DNA of 64,000 bases from Pseudanabaena sp. FACHB-1998 (GTDB taxonomy: Bacteria; Cyanobacteriota; Cyanobacteriia; Pseudanabaenales; Pseudanabaenaceae). The position numbers and the translations under genes are program-made. Each line of letters opens with the position of its first letter. The first letter of the stretch is position 1. Of this stretch, positions 34,222-42,499 are shown one piece after another. Below the pieces are notes generated by a model that worked only from the letters and a program-made list of their open reading frames with translations, was not told the DNA's origin and searched no databases. Location of the stretch: assembly GCF_014696355.1 (NCBI RefSeq), contig NZ_JACJQA010000026.1:62001-126000 (forward strand). Reading direction: 5' to 3'.

Positions 34222-35567
34222 TATAAAGCACCTGCGGCTGTGCGATCGAGGATGCCTTCGGATAGATGGGTAGTGATGTTGCAGGATTGCAATATGGGCT
34301 TACCATCTGCGCCTTGGGGATAGTCAATAACGCTCACGCCGCCATTACCCTGCTTAAAGATCCAAAACTGCTCAGGTGTAAAGTCAAATAATAGACAAAG
34401 AATTGCCTTATTGACAGCATCATGGGCGACAACTAGAGCCGTTTCGCCTGCGGGAACTGATTCCACAATTTTTTGCCATACGATCGCCACACGATCCCAT
34501 ACCTGCTGTAAATTTTCTCCCTCTGGCATTTGGATAGTTTGAGGCTGTGATTGCCATAGAGCTAGTTGTCCCGCAAATTCCGCTTCGATTTCATGCTCAA
34601 ATTTTCCTTCCCAGAGACCATGAGAAATTTCCTTGAGTTCATCAAATAGCTCAATTTTGATATTGGGATGCTTGCTTAAGATTTCTAAAGCGGTGTCCTT
34701 GGGACGGAGCATGGGACTGCTGAAGGCTTTATCAATTTTAATCTTGGCAAGAAACTCGCTAGCACGTCTTGCTTGAGCATGACCATTGTTATTTAAAGGC
34801 ACATCGATTTGACCTTGGAAGCGTTTTTGGCGATTCCACTCGGTTTCACCATGCCGCACTAGCAGGAGACGCGCACCATGATGATTTTTCCTGAGGGGCG
34901 GTAATGGCGTATCGGTGATATCTACTAAATGACTGACTAGATTGAGGGATTCAATTTGGACACCGTCAGCAATGCTGGAGCCTTGGAAATTAAGGACGCT
35001 GATGGCACAGTTGCCCTGTTGAATGTTGTGATAAAGGCGAATAGGGATGCCAAGGGCGGAGCAAATTAGTGCTCGATTGATGCCACTATGCCCCACTAGC
35101 AAAATCGTTTTATCTTGGTGCTTGGGTAATATCTCCGCCCAGAAAGCCTTCGCTTGCTCAAATAATTCCACAATGGGGGAGCGATCGCCTAGTTGAAATT
35201 TGTCTGGCTCATTGTGCCAAAGATGATATTTCTCAGGAAACTGCTCTTGGACATCCTTCGCAATCATCGACTCCCATTCACTTAGGTCAATCTCTAGCAG
35301 CCCCTCGGTGATATTTAAAGTGGGCGCTTGAAAATTTTCAGCCAAAATTATTTGGGCGGTATGCTGAGCGCGGACTAGGGGGCTAGCGTAGGCAACATCA
35401 ATTTCAAGATTGACCAAAGCTTTGCCAGCTAGCTTGGCTTGTTGTTTACCCTTGTCCGTCAATACAGACTGCAATTCTGGGCGATCGTAATTACCCCGCC
35501 CTTGAATTTTGTTTAGGATATTGAAATTACTTTCGCCGTGACGAACGATAACTACTCGCGTACTCAG
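34221..35567 (-). CDS. Tandem histidine phosphatase (phosphoglycerate mutase-like), CTG start
   Basis: About 448 residues with two histidine-phosphatase domains. The second begins LLLVRHGETEWNRQKRFQGQIDVPLNNNG. The first starts STRVVIVRHGESNFNILNK, but this part lies before any ATG, GTG or TTG codon: the in-frame TTG at 35474 would remove its RHG motif. Upstream, the frame runs back to a TAG with no standard start. CTG at 35565-35567, preceded by GAGGGTAAGG, gives exactly the N-terminus expected for the family. Related cyanobacterial proteins are annotated as phosphoglycerate mutase or alpha-ribazole phosphatase; the substrate is unknown. Confidence 0.8.
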   Translation of the reverse strand: MSTRVVIVRHGESNFNILNKIQGRGNYDRPELQSVLTDKGKQQAKLAGKALVNLEIDVAYASPLVRAQHTAQIILAENFQAPTLNITEGLLEIDLSEWESMIAKDVQEQFPEKYHLWHNEPDKFQLGDRSPIVELFEQAKAFWAEILPKHQDKTILLVGHSGINRALICSALGIPIRLYHNIQQGNCAISVLNFQGSSIADGVQIESLNLVSHLVDITDTPLPPLRKNHHGARLLLVRHGETEWNRQKRFQGQIDVPLNNNGHAQARRASEFLAKIKIDKAFSSPMLRPKDTALEILSKHPNIKIELFDELKEISHGLWEGKFEHEIEAEFAGQLALWQSQPQTIQMPEGENLQQVWDRVAIVWQKIVESVPAGETALVVAHDAVNKAILCLLFDFTPEQFWIFKQGNGGVSVIDYPQGADGKPILQSCNITTHLSEGILDRTAAGAL

Positions 35568-35677
35568 AACCTTACCCTCATCTTCATTTAAAGGTAGATA
35601 TATAGTTTTGCCATATATCTACTACAACTATGTAATATTAAAACACTATTAAGAAATAGTAACGCTCTGTACTGCGC

Positions 35678-35683
35678 TATAAT
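35678..35683 (+). promoter_or_regulatory. Candidate -10 element for rne
   Basis: TATAAT lies in GCGCTATAATAC, about 770 bp before the rne start. I find no clear -35 at 17 bp. If used, it would give a leader of roughly 760 nt. Confidence 0.35.
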
Positions 35684-35701
35684 ACTACGATAGGTTTAAA
35701 A

Positions 35702-35752
35702 TAGCTGCTAGTTAAAGTGCATCTAGCTAAAGTGCATCTAGCTGCTAGTTAA
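35702..35752. repeat. 15-bp tandem repeat within 14-bp direct repeats
   Basis: TAAAGTGCATCTAGC occurs twice in tandem (35713-35727, 35728-35742). TAGCTGCTAGTTAA occurs at both ends (35702-35715, 35739-35752). It lies in the rne upstream region about 20 bp after the candidate -10. Confidence 0.85.
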
Positions 35753-36451
35753 GCCTCCAAGCTTACTCACCATAATCATAAACTTGAATCATCAAGTACG
35801 CTGTTTTACTTATAGGCTGAATGCTATAGGCAAATGGTGTAAGCACCTTCTAGATAGTTTAATAAACGCCAGTCTAAGAATAAACTTAGCTTTTAACGAA
35901 ACCCCAACAATTTTCCAATAACTATATTCATACATCAACGTGATGGGTATGGCTCTATCAGGTTTCTGTTTATAAGCCAAGCTTACATTCAGATTTCTGC
36001 ATGATTTTTAAAATTTAGTTTTTAAGTAAAGTAGATATTTAAACCTACCTATTTTGCTTAGGAACTAATTCATCTAAAAACTAAGAGCGATATAGTTTTT
36101 GGTATCTTAACCATTCCGAACAAAGCAATATGTTTCCTTATCGTGATGTCAGAGCAGGCAAAGCACTTAGTTACTAGCTCGGTAAATAGTGAAGTAACAA
36201 GTAAACGATAGGTACAACTTGCGATCGAAAATTTTTTCTTTTTTCGTTTGGGTATGTTCTGTTTGGAAGACCCGACTCTTACTCTTTGAGGCTATTACTC
36301 TTTGAGGTCGTTGTATGAAGGGTCTAACCATAAAGGTTCTAAAAATATTTTCTAAACTCCGTATAAAAAAGTATTTTTCGGTTTTTTGGGTATTTTTCAG
36401 GTAGTTTCTTAGACTGGCTCTTTTGAATCGAAGAAATTCTGAGGAAATTGA

Positions 36452-38656
36452 ATGCCAAAGCAAATAATTATTGCCGAGCAGTATCGAATTGCTGCTGTAT
36501 TTAGCGAAGATCAAATTGAAGAAATTGTTGTTGCCGCAGGAACTCACCAAGTTGGGGATGTTTATTTGGGCGTTGTTGAAAATGTTTTAACAAGTATTGA
36601 TGCGGCGTTTGTAAATATTGGCGATGGCGATCGCAATGGGTTTATCCACATTACTGACCTTGGCCCCTTAAAAATGCGGCGATCGTCTGGCTCGATTAGC
36701 GATCTGGTTGTACCGCAACAGCGAGTATTAGTGCAGGTCATGAAGGAGCCTACAGGCAATAAAGGACCTCGCTTAACAGGAAATATCTCCCTCCCCGGCC
36801 GTTATGTAGTGCTACTGCCCTTTGGTCGTGGGGTTAACCTATCACGTCGTATTCGTAGTGAGGCGGAGCGTAATCGCTTACGCGCCCTTGCGATTTTGAT
36901 TAAGCCTGCGGGTATGGGTATTTTGGTGCGAACTGAGGCTGATGGAATGCCTGAGGAGCAGATTATTGAGGATCTGGATAATTTGCAGCGCCAGTGGGAG
37001 ACCATTCAGCAGGATGTAGCGACTACGCGCCAGCCCACTTTGCTCGATCGCGAGCGTGACTTTATTCAAAGGGTACTGCGTGATCTCTATACCAATGAGG
37101 TCAATCGGATTGTGGCGGATTCTAGTGACGGGTTGCGCCGCATTAAGCAGCATTTGCTTAACTGGGGCGATGGCAAAATCCCCAGTGGGCTAATGCTCGA
37201 TCATCACCGTGAGCGCACCCCGATTTTGGAATATTTTCGGGTGAATGCGGGTATTCGTGAGGCGCTTAAGCCTCGAGTTGATTTGCCCAGTGGTGGTTAC
37301 GTGATTATTGAGCCGACTGAGGCTTTGACGGTAATTGATGTTAACTCTGGCTCCTTTACGAAGTCCCAAACTTCCCGTGAGACGGTTTTGTGGACAAATT
37401 GTGAGGCGGCGGTGGAAATTGCGCGTCAAATCCGCTTGCGAAATATTGCGGGTGTGATTGTGGTGGATTTCATTGATATGGATACGCGCCGCGATCAATT
37501 GCAGCTTTTGGAACATTTCAATAAGGCTTTGCGATCGGATAAGTCCCGTCCTCAAATTGCCCAGCTTACTGAGTTAGGTCTAGTGGAGCTAACCCGTAAG
37601 CGTCAAGGTCAAAGTATTTATGAGTTGTTTGGTCGTCCCTGTGCGGCTTGTGGTGGTTTAGGTCATTTGATGCACTTACCCGGGGAGGCGACGGGGCAGC
37701 CTGTGGATTCTACTTCCCGCACTTGGGAGGCTAAGCAGTCTAATCAGCTTGATTTTACCTCTGAGTATGAAGATGGGGACTCCGAGTTAGGTGGTGGGCT
37801 AGAGCCAAACTTAGTCAATCATCCTAGCTATCAAGAGCGGGGTGGTTTGCGTCGTCGTAGCAAGCGAACTTTGCTCAAGGATGGGCGGGAGACTCGTGAG
37901 GCGGAAAAAGCTGTTCCAGTTGATACGCGATCGCGGTTTGAGCCACGCATTGAACCAAGAATCGAGCAAAGGATCGAGCCACGCATTGAACCAAGGATTG
38001 AGCCACGCATTGAGCGGGACATCGTTGAGCGGTCTGTACCGACTAAAATTTCTTTGCCTAGCATTACGCCCACTAAGCCAGAGCCGATCGAAGAAGAAGA
38101 AGTTGAGGTTGTCGAAGCTGAGCCGATCGCGGTGGTGGACAATGTGCCTGAGCGCCCTAACAAGCGAGAACTGCGGACTAAAGTGATTGAGCCACCTGAG
38201 GTAATTGTGGTGGAGATGACCGAGGAAGAGCAGGATGTTTACTCGTTGATCGGCGTTTCTCCGTTGGTGTTAGTCGAGCGCGAGATTAAAGATCCGCGCA
38301 ATGTGATTGTGACTGTGGCTTTACCCGGCCAAGCGCCCCAAATTGCCAATGCAGTTAAGCCTCTCTCTGACTCGGTTACCGAAAATTTCACGGAAATTTT
38401 TGTTGAAGATGCTTTGATGGAACCAGAAGTTGTGGAAAATGCTGACGTTGAGATGGTTAGCGAGCAACCAATCCTATCGACTAGTAATGCCAATTCTAAT
38501 GGGGTGATTTTGAAGGTAAATCGAATTCCGCCTGTTGATGCTTCAGAATTCAATAACGATGAGGAGTCTAAAAATGAATTTTTAGATAGTTCTAAGGAAT
38601 TTGTACCCATCCAATCGCCTGAAGCTTCACGCCGCAAGCGTTCTTCAGCATCATAA
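36452..38656 (+). CDS. rne: Ribonuclease E/G
   Basis: A 734-residue RNase E/G. The S1 domain is near residues 35-125 (GDVYLGVVENVLTSIDAAFVNIGDGDRNGFIH). RNase H-like and DNase I-like parts follow (GGYVIIEPTEALTVIDVNSG, IAGVIVVDFIDMD), then the Zn-link motif RPCAACGGLGHL near residue 400. The C-terminal half is disordered, with a RIEP repeat (residues about 496-522) and many acidic stretches. The protein ends RRKRSSAS, matching the basic C-terminal nonapeptide that binds polynucleotide phosphorylase in cyanobacteria. A GAGGAAA ribosome-binding site precedes the ATG. It is the main mRNA-decay endonuclease. Confidence 0.95.
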   Translation: MPKQIIIAEQYRIAAVFSEDQIEEIVVAAGTHQVGDVYLGVVENVLTSIDAAFVNIGDGDRNGFIHITDLGPLKMRRSSGSISDLVVPQQRVLVQVMKEPTGNKGPRLTGNISLPGRYVVLLPFGRGVNLSRRIRSEAERNRLRALAILIKPAGMGILVRTEADGMPEEQIIEDLDNLQRQWETIQQDVATTRQPTLLDRERDFIQRVLRDLYTNEVNRIVADSSDGLRRIKQHLLNWGDGKIPSGLMLDHHRERTPILEYFRVNAGIREALKPRVDLPSGGYVIIEPTEALTVIDVNSGSFTKSQTSRETVLWTNCEAAVEIARQIRLRNIAGVIVVDFIDMDTRRDQLQLLEHFNKALRSDKSRPQIAQLTELGLVELTRKRQGQSIYELFGRPCAACGGLGHLMHLPGEATGQPVDSTSRTWEAKQSNQLDFTSEYEDGDSELGGGLEPNLVNHPSYQERGGLRRRSKRTLLKDGRETREAEKAVPVDTRSRFEPRIEPRIEQRIEPRIEPRIEPRIERDIVERSVPTKISLPSITPTKPEPIEEEEVEVVEAEPIAVVDNVPERPNKRELRTKVIEPPEVIVVEMTEEEQDVYSLIGVSPLVLVEREIKDPRNVIVTVALPGQAPQIANAVKPLSDSVTENFTEIFVEDALMEPEVVENADVEMVSEQPILSTSNANSNGVILKVNRIPPVDASEFNNDEESKNEFLDSSKEFVPIQSPEASRRKRSSAS
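37937..38020 (+). repeat. Short in-frame tandem repeats in rne
   Basis: A repeated 12-bp-periodic unit encodes successive E-P/Q-R-I motifs in the disordered C-terminal half of RNase E. Copies differ at third positions, so the repeat is not brand new. Confidence 0.8.
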
Positions 38657-38664
38657 ACCTATGC

Positions 38665-38700
38665 TAATTCACAAAATTGCGATCGCAATTTTGTGAATTA
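38665..38700 (+). repeat. 36-bp perfect palindrome centred on HIP1
   Basis: A perfect 36-bp palindrome with no spacer. Its central eight bases are the HIP1 octamer GCGATCGC. It lies 8 bp after the rne stop and shares its outer AATTCACAAA arms with the repeat at 23985-24021. Confidence 0.92.
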
Positions 38701-38717
38701 AAAACCAAAACCCCTAA

Positions 38718-38764
38718 GATTTCACAACTAAAAATGGCGCAGCCATTTATTAGTTGTGAAAATC
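38718..38764. repeat. GCA-centred palindrome with bulges
   Basis: Arms of about 20 bp (38718-38737 and 38741-38764) pair around ATGGC-GCA-GCC with single-base bulges in A/T runs. It is the middle of three palindromes between rne and the convergent kinase gene. Confidence 0.7.
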
Positions 38765-38806
38765 CAAAAGAGAGGGGCGGCGCAACGCGCCTCCCCTCTC
38801 TTTTGG
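38764..38806 (-). terminator. Palindrome after the kinase gene, 20-bp arms
   Basis: Arms 38764-38783 and 38787-38806, one mismatch, around GCGC-AAC-GCGC, 3 bp beyond the kinase stop. Together with the two neighbours it separates convergent rne and kinase transcripts. Confidence 0.85.
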
Positions 38807-38809
38807 GCT

Positions 38810-40564
38810 TTAGAACACCAGATCGATATCTAACTTCCTGAGATTAATAGCAAAAAGTTTATAACCCGATACATCTGCTGTAGCGATCGCTAACAAATTA
38901 ATATCAATCGGCGCGATCGCTGTGACTTCCCCATCAATAATCTGATTATTGATACTATTTCCTCTTAAATCTAGCAATATCAAAATAGTTTGATAGTCGT
39001 TGTAAGTGGCGGTAATTGCATAGCCCCAAGGTGTTGCCACCATTAGCAGAGCCTCATATTCTAGGTGAATTCGCATTAACCGATAGGGCTTGAGATCTAG
39101 CAAAAATAAATTTTTATGATTTCCAGCTTCTAATAAAAGGAGGCGATTGCTAGTAAAGGTGGCGATGCCCCGATCAATCGGAACTAGCAAAGCTAAGCGA
39201 TACATAATATTGCAGCGCCGAGAAATAACAATCACTCGACTTTCATTAGTCTCAGGCTTATTGGCGATCGCCGCTAGGTGATGGCGATCGAAGGCAATGA
39301 TGCAGCTTAAGTCTCTGGTGGCAAACTCCAAGCGCATCGCTCGACCATATACCAGATTTCTGATCTCGATTTGCTTACCACTGGAGATGGCAACCCAATC
39401 ACCCTGAGGAGAAATAGCCCATTTAAAGGGATGGGGCGATTGGTATAAGGATTTAGGCTTGCCTTGTGTAAATTGATAAACGGATCGTTGAGTTAACGCA
39501 AACAGTGATTTTCCTGCAAAAGCGATCGCCTCAATTTCCTGCTCAGACTTGGCGACTTGCTCAGATTGCTCAAGTGTTAAGCTATGCCAATGTAAATGAA
39601 AGTTTGAAGTACTATAAAATCGAGATTTCCCGCCACAGGACAAGCCCACAATTTTTTGAGATAATTCCTGCTGAGCAAAATGCTGAGCTTTTTTAGAAAA
39701 TAAAGATGTGGTCGCAATTTCTACATCTTCCGTAGGTTTAAATTCATCAAAATTAATTTGATGAATTTCTACAGACTGAGAAAGAGCCAATAGATCTAAG
39801 CGCATTTCTTTGGCTGAGGAATATCGCCGCTTCGGAAGTTTTTCTAGGGATTTGCTAATAATCGTTTGTAGCGATCGCGGCAAAGACTCGGGAATAATCA
39901 CCCTCTGGTTTAAATGAGCATTCATCAACTCTGAAGGCATCCCTGTAAAAGGACGCTTTCCCAATAAGAGTTCATACAAAATAATTCCGACGGCATAAAT
40001 ATCTGACCCTGCCGAAAACTGTCCATAAAATCGTTCAGGAGCCATATATCCGGGGGAGCCAGTATTATTTCCTTCAGCATCAATTTCTTGGCTGAGGCGA
40101 GCAATCCCAAAATCAGAAATTTTTGCTTGCCAACCCTGAGCCGTAATCTTGAGGAGTACATTTTCAGGTTTGATGTCACAGTGAATAATATTTGCCGCAT
40201 GGGCATGTTCTAAGCCCAACAAAATATCATTTATTAAGGTAAAGCATTGACGAAAAGACAGCTTGGCGTAATTCATCAGATCGCGTAATGTGCCACCTTC
40301 GCAATAATCCATCACTAAATAGCGAAAATTTTGGTGATGAACTAACGCCGTACAAGAAACTATATTCTCGTGCTGCAAAGTCAATAAAAATCTTAGTTCC
40401 CGTAAAAGCTTGCTTGTGGGAAACCTTTTATGCTCAAGTTCCTTGAGAGCTACTAATTTACCCGTCTCTCTTACACGAGCACACAAAACCTTACCAAATT
40501 GTCCTCTACCGACCAATCCCAAGATGCGATATTTAGAGAACTGTGAGGTGGTTTTTTCATTCAT
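38810..40564 (-). CDS. Ser/Thr protein kinase with C-terminal repeat domain
   Basis: A 584-residue Hanks-type kinase. Glycine loop GRGQFG at 19-24, ATP-binding Lys41, catalytic Asp130 in HCDIKPEN, DFG at 151-153, then GSPGYMAPERF and SDIYAVGIILYELLLGKRPF. The HRD arginine is replaced by Cys129, so it is a non-RD kinase, usually not regulated by activation-loop phosphorylation. Residues about 310-584 look like a beta-propeller sensor or docking domain with short hydrophobic strands and no transmembrane helix. ATG at 40562-40564 is preferred to an upstream in-frame start. It is divergent from petC. Confidence 0.88.
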   Translation of the reverse strand: MNEKTTSQFSKYRILGLVGRGQFGKVLCARVRETGKLVALKELEHKRFPTSKLLRELRFLLTLQHENIVSCTALVHHQNFRYLVMDYCEGGTLRDLMNYAKLSFRQCFTLINDILLGLEHAHAANIIHCDIKPENVLLKITAQGWQAKISDFGIARLSQEIDAEGNNTGSPGYMAPERFYGQFSAGSDIYAVGIILYELLLGKRPFTGMPSELMNAHLNQRVIIPESLPRSLQTIISKSLEKLPKRRYSSAKEMRLDLLALSQSVEIHQINFDEFKPTEDVEIATTSLFSKKAQHFAQQELSQKIVGLSCGGKSRFYSTSNFHLHWHSLTLEQSEQVAKSEQEIEAIAFAGKSLFALTQRSVYQFTQGKPKSLYQSPHPFKWAISPQGDWVAISSGKQIEIRNLVYGRAMRLEFATRDLSCIIAFDRHHLAAIANKPETNESRVIVISRRCNIMYRLALLVPIDRGIATFTSNRLLLLEAGNHKNLFLLDLKPYRLMRIHLEYEALLMVATPWGYAITATYNDYQTILILLDLRGNSINNQIIDGEVTAIAPIDINLLAIATADVSGYKLFAINLRKLDIDLVF

Positions 40565-40660
40565 ACTGGCAAAATCAATTCTCAACAAATTTAATCCAGT
40601 TGAGATCTTGGTCTAGTTAGCTTACCCATCTCTCAACACAGCACAACCATAACTTATACC

Positions 40661-40693
40661 AAAACACAAAACGGCTACTCTATTTTGTGTTTT
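40661..40693. repeat. Inverted repeat in the divergent kinase/petC region
   Basis: Perfect 11-bp A/T-rich arms 40661-40671 and 40683-40693 with an 11-nt centre that lacks the GC-NNN-GC form. It lies between divergent genes. Confidence 0.65.
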
Positions 40694-40834
40694 AGGGCGT
40701 TTTAGGATGAGGCGATCGCCATACTTAACATTTCGTTGCAAAACAACTAGAGAGATGTCCAAAGATTGTCGATATCATGGTAGGAAGTGATATATAAAAC
40801 GTAATATTTCTCAGCAAAATCCTTAGTCAAATTT

Positions 40835-41374
40835 ATGAGTCAAGCTTCTACATCCGCCGATGTCCCTAGCATGGGTCGTCGCCAATTTATGAACTTAATT
40901 TTAGGGGGTTCTGCGGCAGTAACCACCCTTGGCGCAGCAGTGCCTTTCCTTGCCTACTTTGTGCCTCCATCCCGTGGTGGCGCTGGTGGTGGCGTTGCAG
41001 CTAAAGATGCTCTTGGAAATGATGTGGTTGCTTCGGCTTTCTTGGCTAGTCATCAAGCAGGCGATCGCGTACTGGCTCAAGGGCTTAAGGGTGATCCTAC
41101 CTACATCGTTGTGACCGACAACAAAGAAATTGCTTCCTACGGACTCAATGCAGTTTGCACACACCTCGGCTGCGTAGTACCTTGGAATGTAGCTGAAAAC
41201 AAGTTCATGTGTCCTTGCCACGGCTCACAATACAACGCCGAAGGTAAAGTTGTACGTGGTCCTGCACCGCTCTCCCTTGCCCTTGCCCATGCCACAGTTC
41301 AAGATGATGTGGTGCAATTTAGCACATGGGCAGAAACTGACTTCCGCACCAATGAAGCTCCTTGGTGGGCTTAA
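40835..41374 (+). CDS. petC: Rieske iron-sulfur protein of cytochrome b6f
   Basis: A 179-residue Rieske protein of the cytochrome b6f complex, which passes electrons from plastoquinol to cytochrome f. A twin-arginine N-terminus ([34 protein letters not shown]) acts as an uncleaved anchor, with a Gly-rich hinge (RGGAGGG). The 2Fe-2S ligands are in CTHLGC and CPCHGSQYN. petA follows 42 bp downstream, the usual petCA operon of cyanobacteria. Confidence 0.97.
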   Translation: MSQASTSADVPSMGRRQFMNLILGGSAAVTTLGAAVPFLAYFVPPSRGGAGGGVAAKDALGNDVVASAFLASHQAGDRVLAQGLKGDPTYIVVTDNKEIASYGLNAVCTHLGCVVPWNVAENKFMCPCHGSQYNAEGKVVRGPAPLSLALAHATVQDDVVQFSTWAETDFRTNEAPWWA

Positions 41375-41416
41375 ACCCCTTTGAAATCTGCCTTTAAATC
41401 AAATTTGAACTTATAC

Positions 41417-42400
41417 ATGAAAGAAGCTTTATTCCGTGCCAATCGTTTGCTTGTAGGAGTCAGTCTATGTGTACTCACAAGTTTAGGCTTAGTATTTGGC
41501 TTTAGCAGTCAGCCTGCTTTTGCCTACCCTTATTTTGCTCAAGAAGCTTACAAAAATCCCCGTGAAGCAACTGGTAGAATCGTTTGCGCCAACTGCCACC
41601 TTGCTCAAAAGTCCATCGAATTAGAACTACCCCAAGCTGTTAAGCCTGATTCCGTATTTGAAGCAGTTGTAAAACTTCCTTACGATCACACCAAGCAGCA
41701 AGTGGCTGCCGATGGTAGCAAAACTGGTTTGAATGTCGGTGCGGTACTCGTATTGCCTGAAGGTTTCAAGATTGCTCCCGAAGACCGTTTGTCTGAAGAG
41801 TTAAAAGAAAAAACCAAAGATACCTATTACCAACCCTATAGCGATACTCAAGAAAATATCGTTCTTGTTGGCCCCGTATCTGGTGACGAATATTCGGAAA
41901 TTGTTTTCCCCGTGCTTTCTCCCGATCCTGCTAAGGACAAAAATATTCACTTCTTGAAATATGCTGTCCATGCTGGTGGCAACCGTGGTCGCGGTCAAGT
42001 CTATCCCACAGGCGAAAAGAGCAACAACAACGAATACGCCTCTACTGTGTCTGGTCTAGTTACTCAAATTAGCCCGATCGCCCCTAACGAAGATGAAGGC
42101 ATCTATGGTGGTTATGAAATCTCCGTGCAGACTACCGACGGTAGCATTGCTGTAGAAAAGGTTCCTGCTGGCGCTGAATTAGTTGTCGAGCCAGGTAGTG
42201 AAGTAAAGGTTGGTTCTCCTTTAACTACTAATCCTAACGTTGGAGGTTTTGGTCAACATGATGGCGAAATTGTCCTTCAAGATCCTCGCCGTATTCAATG
42301 GTTACTCGCTTTCTTTGCTTCCGTAATTGTTACCCAAATCTTATTGGTATTGAAGAAGAAGCAAGTCGAAAAAGTACAAGCTGCGGAAATGAATTTCTAA
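41417..42400 (+). CDS. petA: Cytochrome f
   Basis: A 327-residue apocytochrome f. The signal peptide ends AFA, so mature Tyr37 (YPYFAQEAY) supplies the axial haem ligand through its amino group. The haem is attached at CANCH (57-61). A lumenal domain with [15 protein letters not shown] and the C-terminal transmembrane helix ([21 protein letters not shown]) complete it. ATG 41417 gives a normal signal peptide; a TTG 12 codons earlier is in frame but unlikely. Confidence 0.97.
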   Translation: MKEALFRANRLLVGVSLCVLTSLGLVFGFSSQPAFAYPYFAQEAYKNPREATGRIVCANCHLAQKSIELELPQAVKPDSVFEAVVKLPYDHTKQQVAADGSKTGLNVGAVLVLPEGFKIAPEDRLSEELKEKTKDTYYQPYSDTQENIVLVGPVSGDEYSEIVFPVLSPDPAKDKNIHFLKYAVHAGGNRGRGQVYPTGEKSNNNEYASTVSGLVTQISPIAPNEDEGIYGGYEISVQTTDGSIAVEKVPAGAELVVEPGSEVKVGSPLTTNPNVGGFGQHDGEIVLQDPRRIQWLLAFFASVIVTQILLVLKKKQVEKVQAAEMNF

Positions 42401-42405
42401 ATAAC

Positions 42406-42438
42406 AAATTAAGAAATGGCTACGCCATTTCTTAATTT
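42406..42438 (+). terminator. Triloop palindrome after petA, perfect 15-bp arms
   Basis: Perfect arms 42406-42420 and 42424-42438 around ATGGC-TAC-GCCAT, 6 bp after the petA stop. It probably ends or stabilises the petCA mRNA. Confidence 0.85.
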
Positions 42439-42448
42439 AAAAATCCTA

Positions 42449-42499
42449 AATTTAAATAAAAAAGGGGTGCGCGTCGCGCACCCCTTTTTTATTTAAATT
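42449..42499 (-). terminator. Palindrome containing the rfbA gene end, perfect 24-bp arms
   Basis: Perfect arms 42449-42472 and 42476-42499 around TGCGC-GTC-GCGCA, with A- and T-tracts. The right arm includes the last codons and stop of rfbA on the minus strand. Confidence 0.9.

Larger units (their letters stand above)
35568..36451. other. Long rne upstream region, 884 bp
   Basis: Region between the divergent phosphatase and rne genes. It contains a good -10 hexamer (35678-35683), a 15-bp tandem repeat (35702-35752) and a U-rich stretch before the start (near 36230-36400). Long, U-rich leaders that RNase E cleaves for autoregulation are known for rne in other bacteria. I see no other gene; the minus-strand frame at 36167-36550 overlaps rne and looks spurious. 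Confidence 0.5.

Noticed and set aside
36167-36550. 127-residue minus-strand frame across the rne start
   Set aside because: It overlaps the well-supported rne start antisense, has low-complexity composition and no recognisable domain.
37831-38163. Ser-rich antisense frame in rne
   Set aside because: It mirrors the RIEP repeats of the RNase E tail; a repeat-driven shadow.
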